DNA of 13,897 nucleotides from an uncultured Bacilli bacterium. GTDB taxonomy: Bacteria > Bacillota_I > Bacilli_A > RF39 > UBA660. The notes under the pieces were generated by a model that saw only the letters and a program-made list of their open reading frames with translations, ran no database searches and was not told the origin of the DNA. Shown piece after piece: positions 6,411-13,398 of this stretch (positions are counted from its first letter, which is position 1; the number at the start of each line of letters is the position of its first letter). The position numbers and the translations under genes were made by a program. The stretch covers positions 1 to 13,897 of the forward strand of contig CANRGW010000018.1 of the NCBI GenBank assembly GCA_947630205.1, in the 5' to 3' direction.

Positions 6411-6893
6411 ATGAAATTTAATATTGGTAATGATAAAAAAATCTTAATACTTTCTCTTTTAATTCCTTTAAGTGTTGGCCTTTTAAGTTTTTTATTAACA
6501 AAAGAGGGAATAGCCATTTATAGTACAACTTTAAATAAACCAAGTTTTGCACCTCCTAGTTATCTTTTTGGAATTGTCTGGACTATTCTTTATTTATTAA
6601 TGGGAATATCTAGTTATTTAATTTATCGTTCTTTTTCTAGTCATCGCGATACTTGTTTATTGATTTATGCCTTAAATTTATTTTTAAATTTCTTATGGCC
6701 CATTATTTTCTTTAATTTAGAAGCCCGACTTTTTGCTTTTATCTTTATTATTTTTTTAGATATAGTTGTTATTTTTATGATAATTTGTTTTAATGGTATT
6801 TCCAGAAAAGCCGCTTATTTGCAAATACCTTATTTATTTTGGTTATTATTTGCAAGTATTTTAAATTTTAGTGTTTATTTTTTAAATCGTTAA
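6411..6893 (+). CDS. tspO: TspO/MBR family membrane protein
   Basis: TspO proteins are five-helix membrane proteins that bind porphyrins and other tetrapyrroles and act as stress-linked regulators or degraders; the bacterial role varies. The 160-residue product has the family length and landmarks: LNKPSFAPPSYLFGIVWT (41-58), LYLLMGISSYL (60-70), NFLWPIIFF (93-101) after helix 3, and a C-terminal IPYLFWLLFASILN (139-152). The five helices fall at about 10-28, 52-73, 81-101, 106-127 and 135-157. Trp and Pro residues typical of the ligand pocket are kept (W57, W96, W144, P140). The start follows GTGGTGA. No haem or porphyrin biosynthesis gene is visible nearby, so the ligand cannot be inferred from context. 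It lies 17 bases before the polymerase frame and is probably co-transcribed with it. Confidence 0.95.
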   Translation: MKFNIGNDKKILILSLLIPLSVGLLSFLLTKEGIAIYSTTLNKPSFAPPSYLFGIVWTILYLLMGISSYLIYRSFSSHRDTCLLIYALNLFLNFLWPIIFFNLEARLFAFIFIIFLDIVVIFMIICFNGISRKAAYLQIPYLFWLLFASILNFSVYFLNR

Positions 6894-6910
6894 AGTTATA
6901 ATAATTATAT

Positions 6911-8116
6911 GTGTGGCTTATGAATATAATTTTTCATATTGACGTCAATAATGCTTTTCTTTCTTGGACAGCCGTTTTATTATTGCAAAATGGTTATAAA
7001 GAAGATATAAGACTTATTCCTAGTGTTATAGCAGGAGATGAAGCAAAACGTCATGGTATTGTTCTTGCTAAAAGTGAAATAGCCAAAAAATATGGTATTA
7101 AAACAGCCGAAACTTTATATAGTGCTAGACGTAAATGTAAAAATTTAAAAATATTTCCCCCTAATCATAAATATTATAAAGAAATGTCTAATAAACTTTA
7201 TGAGTATTTTTTAACCTTTACACCTGATGTAGAAAGATTTTCCGTTGATGAATGTTTTTTAGATTTATCTAATACGTCTTTTTTATATGATGATATTTTA
7301 GAACTTGCTTATAAAATAAAAGATGAAATTAAAAATAAGTTTGGTTATACGGTTAATATTGGAATTGCTAATAATAAATTATGTGCGAAGATGGCTTCTG
7401 ATTTTTCTAAGCCAGATAAAGTTCATACCTTATTTTCTAATGAAATAGAAACTAAACTTTGGCCTTTACCTATTGAAGATTTACTTTTTATTGGTAAAAG
7501 TAGTAGTGCTATGCTTAGAAAATTAAATATTCAAACAATTGGTGATTTAGCCAAAACTCCTGAAAATGTTTTAAGAAAATATTTTAAAAACCGTAGTACC
7601 TATATGATTGAATATGCTAATGGTATAGATGATACAAAAGTTATTAGTAAACACGGAAAAAATAAATCAATTAGTTTTTCAGAGACTTTAGAATTTGATA
7701 CCGATAGTCAAGAATTTTTACAAAAGAAACTTTTAATAATGTGTCAAAAAATAGGAACTGAATTAAGAAAAAAAGGTTTATTTGCTAAAACTATTGCTAT
7801 TACAGTTAAAACTAATTATTTTAAAGATTATTCACATCAAAAGAAAATTGTTAATGAAACGAATAATACTATGGAACTTTATCAAAATGTTTTAGATATT
7901 TATGATATTACTATTGGAAATAATTTAATTAGAAATATTGGAGTTCGAGTAACAGATTTAGTTAATCATAAAAATAATCAAATATCTTTATTTACTGAAT
8001 TAAATCCTAATGATGATAAAATTCAAGAAGTTGTAGATGATATTAACACCAAATATAATGATTTAAAAATAATGCCAGCCGTTTTTTATCAAAATAAAAA
8101 TAATAAAAATAATTAA
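6911..8116 (+). CDS. dinB: Y-family DNA polymerase (DNA polymerase IV type)
   Basis: A low-fidelity translesion polymerase that bypasses damaged bases. The 401-residue product has the palm motif HIDVNNAFLSW (residues 9-19, catalytic D11, with F16 at the steric-gate position), the fingers segment KSEIAKKYGIKTAETLYSA (54-72), catalytic FSVDECFLD (110-118, D113/E114), VNIGIANNKLCAKMASD (148-164), a helix-hairpin-helix region (about 188-215), and the little finger (about 250-350, beginning SISFSETLEFD). NQISLF (356-361) near the C-terminus is a sliding-clamp binding motif. The catalytic residues are intact. The start is uncertain: ATG 6911 has no ribosome site, and ATG 6920 gives a protein beginning MNIIFHID, closer to the family. 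A TATAAT at 6897-6902 just upstream may be a promoter giving a nearly leaderless mRNA. No LexA-type operator was recognised. Confidence 0.95.
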   Translation: MWLMNIIFHIDVNNAFLSWTAVLLLQNGYKEDIRLIPSVIAGDEAKRHGIVLAKSEIAKKYGIKTAETLYSARRKCKNLKIFPPNHKYYKEMSNKLYEYFLTFTPDVERFSVDECFLDLSNTSFLYDDILELAYKIKDEIKNKFGYTVNIGIANNKLCAKMASDFSKPDKVHTLFSNEIETKLWPLPIEDLLFIGKSSSAMLRKLNIQTIGDLAKTPENVLRKYFKNRSTYMIEYANGIDDTKVISKHGKNKSISFSETLEFDTDSQEFLQKKLLIMCQKIGTELRKKGLFAKTIAITVKTNYFKDYSHQKKIVNETNNTMELYQNVLDIYDITIGNNLIRNIGVRVTDLVNHKNNQISLFTELNPNDDKIQEVVDDINTKYNDLKIMPAVFYQNKNNKNN

Positions 8117-8138
8117 TCTTAAATTTTCTCTTTTTTCC

Positions 8139-8166
8139 TTGCAAAAAAATTTTTTATAGTTATAAT
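8139..8166 (+). promoter_or_regulatory. Sigma-A promoter for the 443-residue protein
   Basis: TTGCAA (8139-8144), 16-bp spacer, TATAAT (8161-8166). The start near 8173 gives a 15-nt leader carrying AGGAGG (8178-8183) four bases before the ATG at 8188. Confidence 0.75.
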
Positions 8167-8187
8167 AAATAATATTTAGGAGGGTAT

Positions 8188-9519
8188 ATGTTATCAGAAG
8201 TAAACTTATTTTTTAAAATGATTGAAAGAAGTGATTTTAATTCTAAAGTATTTTATGCACTTTTAATAAAAAAGAATTTTAATCTTTCGGAAGTAATAAA
8301 AAGAACGATTGATTTATCTTTAAATAATTTAAACTCTAAATACTTTGAAAAGTATTTATCTTATGTTTTGATTTTAGCCGAAAATCATTATGTTGATTAT
8401 CAAGAACTATTTCAAGATTTTATTAATAAATGTATGGATAAAAAGATGTTTGTTTTAGGAAAATTTTTATCTTTAATTCCTAATTTTCAATTTCAAGAAT
8501 TTGCATCTCTTATAGAGAATTCTAATATTGAAGACAATTTTCAATTTTTAGAAATATTATATACTGATACTTTTTTTGATTATCAATATAAAGATAGTCC
8601 AAGAATGATCCTTATAAATACTTTAATACAAAAAATATTAAGAGAAGAGGAAAGGGATTATTATTATCCATCAAAATTAATTCTTTTTTTCTTAAAAAAA
8701 GGTCATACTATTTTTGAAGAGTTTTGTTCTTTATATAAAATTAATTTAACTAATTTTTTACCATATATTTTAAAACATTTTTATCCTGATGTTACTTTTT
8801 ATAAAAGAGATACGAAAGATTTAAAGAGTCAAGTATCTTATAAAGAAAATAAAGATAATCCTTATAAAAATGTTAAAATTATAGAAGAATATTTAAAAGA
8901 ACTTTTTAATTCTTCGAAGCAAGAAGAAATAGAAAATGTACTTAAAGAAGTATTGGAAAAAGAATGCTTACGAAATGATAAGTTTAAAGATATGGAACTT
9001 TATTATGGTAATCGTGATGAATATTATGCTAGTAAATTAGCAACCTTTGTTTTACTTTTATTAAAGAAAATACCTAATTTAGATTTAGGAATATTTAAAA
9101 GTATTTCGGATAAAGAAAAGCCCAAATTTATAAAAGCCTTACTTCGATGTCCATTATCTATTATAGAAACGCCTTTACCATATAAAATAGCATATTATAA
9201 TAACTATCCTAATTGTGATGATTTTAATGATGTAGTGCTTAATAATAACATGATTTTATGTGAAACAATAGATTATTTTCTTAATTTAGGATTAGTAAAA
9301 TTTTTATCTTTCAAGCCAGCAATGATTAGAAATCAATTAAAAATAAAATTTTATGAAGCCTTAAAAACTAATTATTTAAAAGATGGAAATGATTTGGCTT
9401 TAAGAATTTATTATGATTTTTTAACAACTAATATGTCTATTGAAGAAGCAATAAATTTAGATTTAGAATATAAAGAGGCTTTAAAAGAAAAGGTATTTGT
9501 TAAAGAAATAGTAAAATAA
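8188..9519 (+). CDS. Hypothetical large all-helical protein, 443 residues
   Basis: No family is recognised. The protein is probably soluble and almost wholly alpha-helical, with repeated 30-40-residue helical hairpins ending in aromatic or Leu-rich segments (for example KKMFVLGKFLSLIPNFQFQEF at about 85-105 and ASKLATFVLLLLKKIPNL in the second half). This recalls HEAT/ARM-like solenoids, but no repeat consensus could be confirmed by eye. A charged, probably flexible linker lies at about 207-232 (KRDTKDLKSQVSYKENKDNPYK) between two helical halves. There is no signal peptide, nuclease, ATPase or zinc motif. It is monocistronic, with a good promoter upstream and a hairpin terminator downstream. 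Codon use matches the neighbours. It could be a lineage-specific scaffold; nothing more can be said. Confidence 0.85.
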   Translation: MLSEVNLFFKMIERSDFNSKVFYALLIKKNFNLSEVIKRTIDLSLNNLNSKYFEKYLSYVLILAENHYVDYQELFQDFINKCMDKKMFVLGKFLSLIPNFQFQEFASLIENSNIEDNFQFLEILYTDTFFDYQYKDSPRMILINTLIQKILREEERDYYYPSKLILFFLKKGHTIFEEFCSLYKINLTNFLPYILKHFYPDVTFYKRDTKDLKSQVSYKENKDNPYKNVKIIEEYLKELFNSSKQEEIENVLKEVLEKECLRNDKFKDMELYYGNRDEYYASKLATFVLLLLKKIPNLDLGIFKSISDKEKPKFIKALLRCPLSIIETPLPYKIAYYNNYPNCDDFNDVVLNNNMILCETIDYFLNLGLVKFLSFKPAMIRNQLKIKFYEALKTNYLKDGNDLALRIYYDFLTTNMSIEEAINLDLEYKEALKEKVFVKEIVK

Positions 9520-9523
9520 CGAG

Positions 9524-9550
9524 AAAAATAGTATAATGACTATTTTTTTT
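9524..9550 (+). terminator. Terminator after the 443-residue protein
   Basis: AAAAATAGT (9524-9532) pairs perfectly with ACTATTTTT (9539-9547) around ATAATG, followed by further T. The stem is A-T rich but unbroken, starting four bases after the stop codon. Confidence 0.75.
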
Positions 9551-9560
9551 AATAAATTTA

Positions 9561-9569
9561 TGATACAAT
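9561..9569 (+). promoter_or_regulatory. Extended -10 promoter of the pseudo-mutase operon
   Basis: TGATACAAT (9561-9569) is a good extended -10; the -35 position is only T-rich. The start near 9576 and AAAGGGTGAT (9584-9593) precede the ATG at 9597. The same promoter should serve the three genes to 13156, since no terminator or second promoter is seen between them. Confidence 0.6.
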
Positions 9570-9596
9570 ATTATTATTAGAATAAAGGGTGATACG

Positions 9597-11033
9597 ATGA
9601 ATAAGAAAACAGTATTATTTTTAATTAATGGTTTTGGAGTAGAAAAGAAAGAGTCTTATTCTATATATGATGCTACTTTAATGCCAACTTTTGATGAATT
9701 AACCAAAACAAAATTATTTTCAACTATTGAGTCAAAAGTTAATAATTACTATGATGGTTATCGTAATATTAGTCTTGATATTAATGAACTTTATAACTAT
9801 ACCATTATTGATAAAGATATTTTAAATAAAACACTTGTTACTAATCCAATTCTTTTAAAATTAAAACAAGATAATGATACTAAAAAAGGTAATTTACATA
9901 TTTTTTGTTTAGTAGATACAAGTTTAAAAATAGTTGATCATTTAAAAGAAACACTTAAAATATTAAATCCTAACCATGATAAAAAAATATATTTACATTG
10001 TATTATTTCTAGTAATAATATAGCCGATTATAAAAGTTTAACGGAAGTACTTAGTCATTTAAATATGGAACTTGCTTCATATGCAACAATTGGTTTTATT
10101 TTAGGACTTGCATCAGTTGATAATAATGCTAAACAAGTAGATTTAAATTTCTTCTTTAAGATGTTTATTTCTAAAGTAGGAGAGAAATGGCAATCATTTA
10201 CACAAAAGTTTGATGTATTATATGGGACAAAAGTTGCTCCTCGTGATACTAAACCATTTATGATTAATACCAATTTTGAACTTACAAAAGATGATACTTT
10301 CTTTTTCTATAACTATGATAATATTGATTTAACTAATTTTATAGATGTTTTAAAGGGTATTAATTATGGAGAAGAAGCAAATAATTATTCTTATTATTCA
10401 TTATTTGCTGTTACTAGTAATTTAGAAATTCCTTATATGTATACATCAACAGGTGCTACTTATTCAATGGTAAGTAATTTAGAGAGTATTGGAGCAACGG
10501 GACTTATTTTATGTGACTCACCAAAAGTTCCTATTATTAATTACTTTTGTAATGGTTTAAAGAATGAAGCAACACCTACTTTAACTTTTGTTGATATAGC
10601 ACCTTATGCAGATAGTCCAGAGTCTTTAGTTAGTATAGTTGATCAATTTAATAATGATTTAATTATTATAAACTATGAAATAGATGATATAGAAAATGTT
10701 ACCGATTTAAAAAATAAACTTGCTAGTATTGATAAATGTTTAAAGGCTATATATGATAATATAAATGGTAGTAAATATACTTTAATTGTATCTTCTTTAT
10801 ATGGAATGACAAAAACTCTTAAAACGGAAAAAGGAAATAATGTTCAAGTAATTTTTTCTAGCAATGTTCCATTTATTTTTATTGATGATTTTATTACTAA
10901 AAAGAATTATTTAGTTGAACCTGGTACTATAAATGATATAACAAAGTCGGCTTATAAAAGTATTAGAAGAGATAGTAAATTCGATTCGATTGTGGAAAAG
11001 AAAAATGGTTTATATAAATTATTCTTTAAATAG
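9597..11033 (+). CDS. Catalytically degenerate homologue of 2,3-bisphosphoglycerate-independent phosphoglycerate mutase
   Basis: The 478-residue product aligns by eye along nearly the full length of GpmI (about 510). VLFLINGFG (6-14) matches the N-terminal LDGFG strand. LHIFCLVDTSLKIVDHL (100-116) matches the LHLFGLLSDGGVHSHIHHL region, and IYLHCIISSN (131-140) matches VYIHGFLDGRD. FYNYDNID (237-244) matches FYNFRPDR, IIINYEIDD (356-364) matches ILNYANPD, and IVSSLYGM (397-404) matches ITADHGN. SSNVPFIFID (421-430) matches TTNPVPVIV. The scaffold is kept but the chemistry is gone: N11 replaces the first metal-binding Asp, the NSEVGH serine motif is absent, the DGRD and RPDR substrate arginines are lost, and Val368, Leu401, Tyr402 and Ile419 replace the metal ligands. 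Only D364 and K310 align with active-site residues. It is therefore a pseudoenzyme with no expected mutase activity. It is intact and first in an operon with a DUF1538 protein (8-base gap) and a PII-like protein, suggesting a regulatory or structural role. Homology is my reading without a search. Confidence 0.82.
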   Translation: MNKKTVLFLINGFGVEKKESYSIYDATLMPTFDELTKTKLFSTIESKVNNYYDGYRNISLDINELYNYTIIDKDILNKTLVTNPILLKLKQDNDTKKGNLHIFCLVDTSLKIVDHLKETLKILNPNHDKKIYLHCIISSNNIADYKSLTEVLSHLNMELASYATIGFILGLASVDNNAKQVDLNFFFKMFISKVGEKWQSFTQKFDVLYGTKVAPRDTKPFMINTNFELTKDDTFFFYNYDNIDLTNFIDVLKGINYGEEANNYSYYSLFAVTSNLEIPYMYTSTGATYSMVSNLESIGATGLILCDSPKVPIINYFCNGLKNEATPTLTFVDIAPYADSPESLVSIVDQFNNDLIIINYEIDDIENVTDLKNKLASIDKCLKAIYDNINGSKYTLIVSSLYGMTKTLKTEKGNNVQVIFSSNVPFIFIDDFITKKNYLVEPGTINDITKSAYKSIRRDSKFDSIVEKKNGLYKLFFK

Positions 11034-11041
11034 AGGTTAAT

Positions 11042-12508
11042 ATGTACAGGAGTATTCAAGAAAATTTAAAAAAAGTAATTTATGGAATTTCTCCTATTAT
11101 CGTTTTAGTTCTAATTTTAAGTTTTATTTTTAAGATAGATGGGAGTACAATTATTAGATTTCTCTCTAGTTCTTTATTTGTAATTTTTGGATTAACTTTA
11201 TTTACTAGTGGTGCTGATATTTCTCTTAATATAATAGGCGATATGATTAGTAGAAGTTTAATTAAAAAGAAAAATTTATTATTAATTTTAGTAGTTTGTC
11301 TTTTTTTAGGAACTTTTATTACAATGTTAGAACCAGAATTTTTAACTGTTGGAGGAGAAGCAAATGGTATACCAACTCCTATTCTTCTATTTTTTGTTTC
11401 TTTAGGAATTGGTATTTTTTTAATGTTGGCTATTTATCGAATATTAAAAAAAATCGAATTTAAATATATTTTAATCTCAGGTTATTTATTAGTTTTTTTA
11501 CTTTTATTGTTATCAGAATTTGAAGTAATTCCTTTTGCTTTTGATATGGCATCTGTTACAACTGGTGCTATTTCTGCACCTTTTCTTTTGGCTTTTGGTG
11601 GGGGATTTGCTTCTAGAATGCGTAGTAAAAAAAATGATAATTCGGAATTTGGAATTTTATCTATTTGTTCTATTGGTCCTATTTTAATGATTTTACTTTT
11701 AGGAATATTTTTTCATCCTAATATTATTTATGACTCAGATCCTATCTTAAAGAAATTAGATTTTTTAAAAACATTATGGATGAATTTTTATCAAGTTTTT
11801 ATGTCTTTATCACCACTTGTTATTATGTTTTTCTTATTTTATCATTATAAAAAGCGAAAAAATAAAAAAGAATTAAGAAAAATTTTAATGGGTTTATTAA
11901 TGGTTTTAGTAGGTATTACCATGTTTTTAACCGGAGGAGATGTTGGATTTTTCAAAATAGGTTATATGTTAGGAACGCATCTTGGTAATTTTAATCATCT
12001 AATTATTATGTTAATAGGTGGTATATTTGGTTATTTTATATCTAAAATTGAACCATCTTTAAAAGTTTTAATTAATTATGTAAATGATGTAACTAATGGA
12101 GGTATAAAAGATAGATTTTTGGAAATTTGTCTTTGTATAGGTGTTGCTCTCTCGGTTATTTTATCTTTATATAGAGTTTTAAATGGCTATTCTGTTATGA
12201 TGTTTTTAATTCCGATGTATTTCTTGGCTATTCTTTTTGCATTCTTTACTCCGAATAATTTTTTATCAATTGCATTTGATGCTTTAGGGGTTGTGGCTGG
12301 TAATATGACTTCTAGTTTTTTACTTCCTTTGTTAATTGGAGTTGCTACTTGTACAACCACTGATTATTTAGAAGAAGCCTTTGGCGTAATGTCCTTGATA
12401 AGTATTATTCCAGTTATTATCATTGAAATAGTTGGTTTAATTTATACTGTTGAAGCGAAAGTAATGGATAATCATAATTTAGATGATACTATTATTGAAT
12501 ATAGGTGA
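11042..12508 (+). CDS. DUF1538 polytopic membrane protein, internally duplicated
   Basis: The 488-residue integral membrane protein has about 12-14 helices and two homologous halves. Repeat 1 has GLTLFTSGADIS (50-61), EPEF (97-100), FAFDMASVTTGAISAPF (165-181), GGGFA (186-190) and FGILSICSIGPIL (203-215). Repeat 2 has GITMFLTGGDVG (291-302), IEPSL (336-340), AFDALGVVAGNMTSSF (411-426), LIGVA (431-435) and FGVMSLISIIPVI (447-459). The paired AFD..G...G motifs, GGD/GAD and EP motifs are typical of DUF1538, a family of presumed transporters with no established substrate. The second half has lost several polar positions (TTG to VAG), so the halves are not equivalent. The start follows GAGG at a short distance. 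It ends in TGA, and the PII-like gene starts in the same frame one codon later. I infer a transport or channel role gated by the PII-like partner, by analogy with AmtB-GlnK. Confidence 0.9.
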   Translation: MYRSIQENLKKVIYGISPIIVLVLILSFIFKIDGSTIIRFLSSSLFVIFGLTLFTSGADISLNIIGDMISRSLIKKKNLLLILVVCLFLGTFITMLEPEFLTVGGEANGIPTPILLFFVSLGIGIFLMLAIYRILKKIEFKYILISGYLLVFLLLLLSEFEVIPFAFDMASVTTGAISAPFLLAFGGGFASRMRSKKNDNSEFGILSICSIGPILMILLLGIFFHPNIIYDSDPILKKLDFLKTLWMNFYQVFMSLSPLVIMFFLFYHYKKRKNKKELRKILMGLLMVLVGITMFLTGGDVGFFKIGYMLGTHLGNFNHLIIMLIGGIFGYFISKIEPSLKVLINYVNDVTNGGIKDRFLEICLCIGVALSVILSLYRVLNGYSVMMFLIPMYFLAILFAFFTPNNFLSIAFDALGVVAGNMTSSFLLPLLIGVATCTTTDYLEEAFGVMSLISIIPVIIIEIVGLIYTVEAKVMDNHNLDDTIIEYR

Positions 12509-12511
12509 TAT

Positions 12512-13156
12512 ATGATAAAGTTATTAATGGTCATTTTTAATGATGAAAAAAAATTAAAATCTTTATTTAAAAAATATAAGTTAACTTTTAATACCATGAC
12601 TTATGGTTTGGGAACGGCTCCAAGTGCTATTTTAGATTATTTAGGTTTAGCCGATGTGAGAAAAAGTATTTATTTTTCTTTAATACCGGATACTTTAGAA
12701 GAAAATTTTCTTAAAGAATTAAAAACAAAGTTAAAAATAAAAGAGGCTGGACGAGGAATTGCTTTGACAATTTCTTTAAATAGTTCTAATAAATATGTAA
12801 AGGATTTATTACCAAAAGGAAGTGATAAAGTGGAAAAAGTAGAAAATGATTATGAATTAATCATGACAATTGTTAAAGAAGGATACCGTGATACGGTTAT
12901 GCAAGCGGCTAAAAAAGTTGGAGCAACAGGAGGAACTTTAATTGAGGGAAGAAGTCTTGGAAGTAGTAGAACCGTTTTCATGGATTTAGCAATTGAACCT
13001 GAAAAAGATATTGTTTTAAATATTGTTGATAAAAAGATTGCACGAAAAGTCATGGAAAGTATTACGAAAGAAGCGGGAATTAAAACTGAAGCCCATGGTC
13101 TTACTTTTTCTCTTCCTATTGATCGCGTTATTGGTTTACAAGATGAAAAAGATTAA
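12512..13156 (+). CDS. Tandem PII-like signalling protein
   Basis: PII proteins are small ferredoxin-fold sensors that bind adenine nucleotides (and often 2-oxoglutarate) and control transporters or enzymes. The 214-residue product holds two PII-like domains in one chain. Domain 1 (about 1-100) starts IKLLMVIFNDEKKL and has AGRGIALTISL (79-89), matching the PII GxGIAFTI strand. Domain 2 (about 113-210) starts YELIMTIVKEGYRDTVMQAA and has GATGGTLIEGRS (137-148), a typical end of the PII beta2 strand and start of the T-loop, then EPEKDIVLNIVDKKIARKVMESI (162-184). The canonical T-loop tyrosine and the TGKIGDGK B-loop of GlnB/GlnK are absent, so it is a divergent PII-like protein and its ligand is not predictable. 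It is the last gene of the operon, placed three bases after the DUF1538 gene with GGTGAT overlapping that stop. I recall such PII genes beside DUF1538 genes in other Firmicutes. Confidence 0.88.
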   Translation: MIKLLMVIFNDEKKLKSLFKKYKLTFNTMTYGLGTAPSAILDYLGLADVRKSIYFSLIPDTLEENFLKELKTKLKIKEAGRGIALTISLNSSNKYVKDLLPKGSDKVEKVENDYELIMTIVKEGYRDTVMQAAKKVGATGGTLIEGRSLGSSRTVFMDLAIEPEKDIVLNIVDKKIARKVMESITKEAGIKTEAHGLTFSLPIDRVIGLQDEKD

Positions 13157-13200
13157 CTGTCAATTACAAATGTAAACTAGAAAAAAAGTAAATGATTAAA

Positions 13201-13229
13201 TTGTCAAATAAAGAAGAAAAATGTATAAT
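13201..13229 (+). promoter_or_regulatory. Strong sigma-A promoter upstream of a structured leader
   Basis: TTGTCA (13201-13206), exact 17-bp spacer, TATAAT (13224-13229); this is the best consensus promoter in the window. The start is expected near 13236. No convincing gene start lies within the first 200 nt of the transcript. Confidence 0.8.
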
Positions 13230-13275
13230 AAAGAAGAGTCCATGATAAAAGAAAAAGTCTTCTAAAAGACTATAC

Positions 13276-13318
13276 AGGAGGTGATTTTCTTAAAATTATG
13301 AAGTTAATTCTTAGGTAA
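13276..13318 (+). other. Perfect ribosome site with a six-codon open frame in the leader
   Basis: AGGAGGTGAT (13276-13285) is a full complement of the 16S 3' end. Twelve bases on, ATG (13298) opens MKLILR and stops at TAA (13318). Spacing is long for efficient initiation. AGGTGAT and AAATTATGAA also occur at the start of the Tim44-like gene at 13784 (there with a shorter gap), so this may be the surviving start of a decayed copy, or a leader peptide. Confidence 0.35.
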
Positions 13319-13398
13319 GGGATTAATTACTGAATTAACTATAATTATTAATATTTAAAAAGTTTTAATAATTAGTTCATAGTTTTAAGTTAAAAAAA

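Noticed and set aside
5763..9519. Common ancestry of the 200-residue and 443-residue helical proteins
   Set aside because: Both are helical and Leu/Lys/Asn-rich, but no aligned motif beyond composition was found.
12506..12508. TGA as a Trp codon (genetic code 4), making a DUF1538-PII fusion
   Set aside because: The Trp codons checked in the other genes are all TGG, which would be very unusual in a code-4 genome, and the next ATG has its own GGTGAT site.
13157..13185. Terminator after the PII-like gene
   Set aside because: TTACA-AA-TGTAA gives only a tiny hairpin and is not followed by a T tract.
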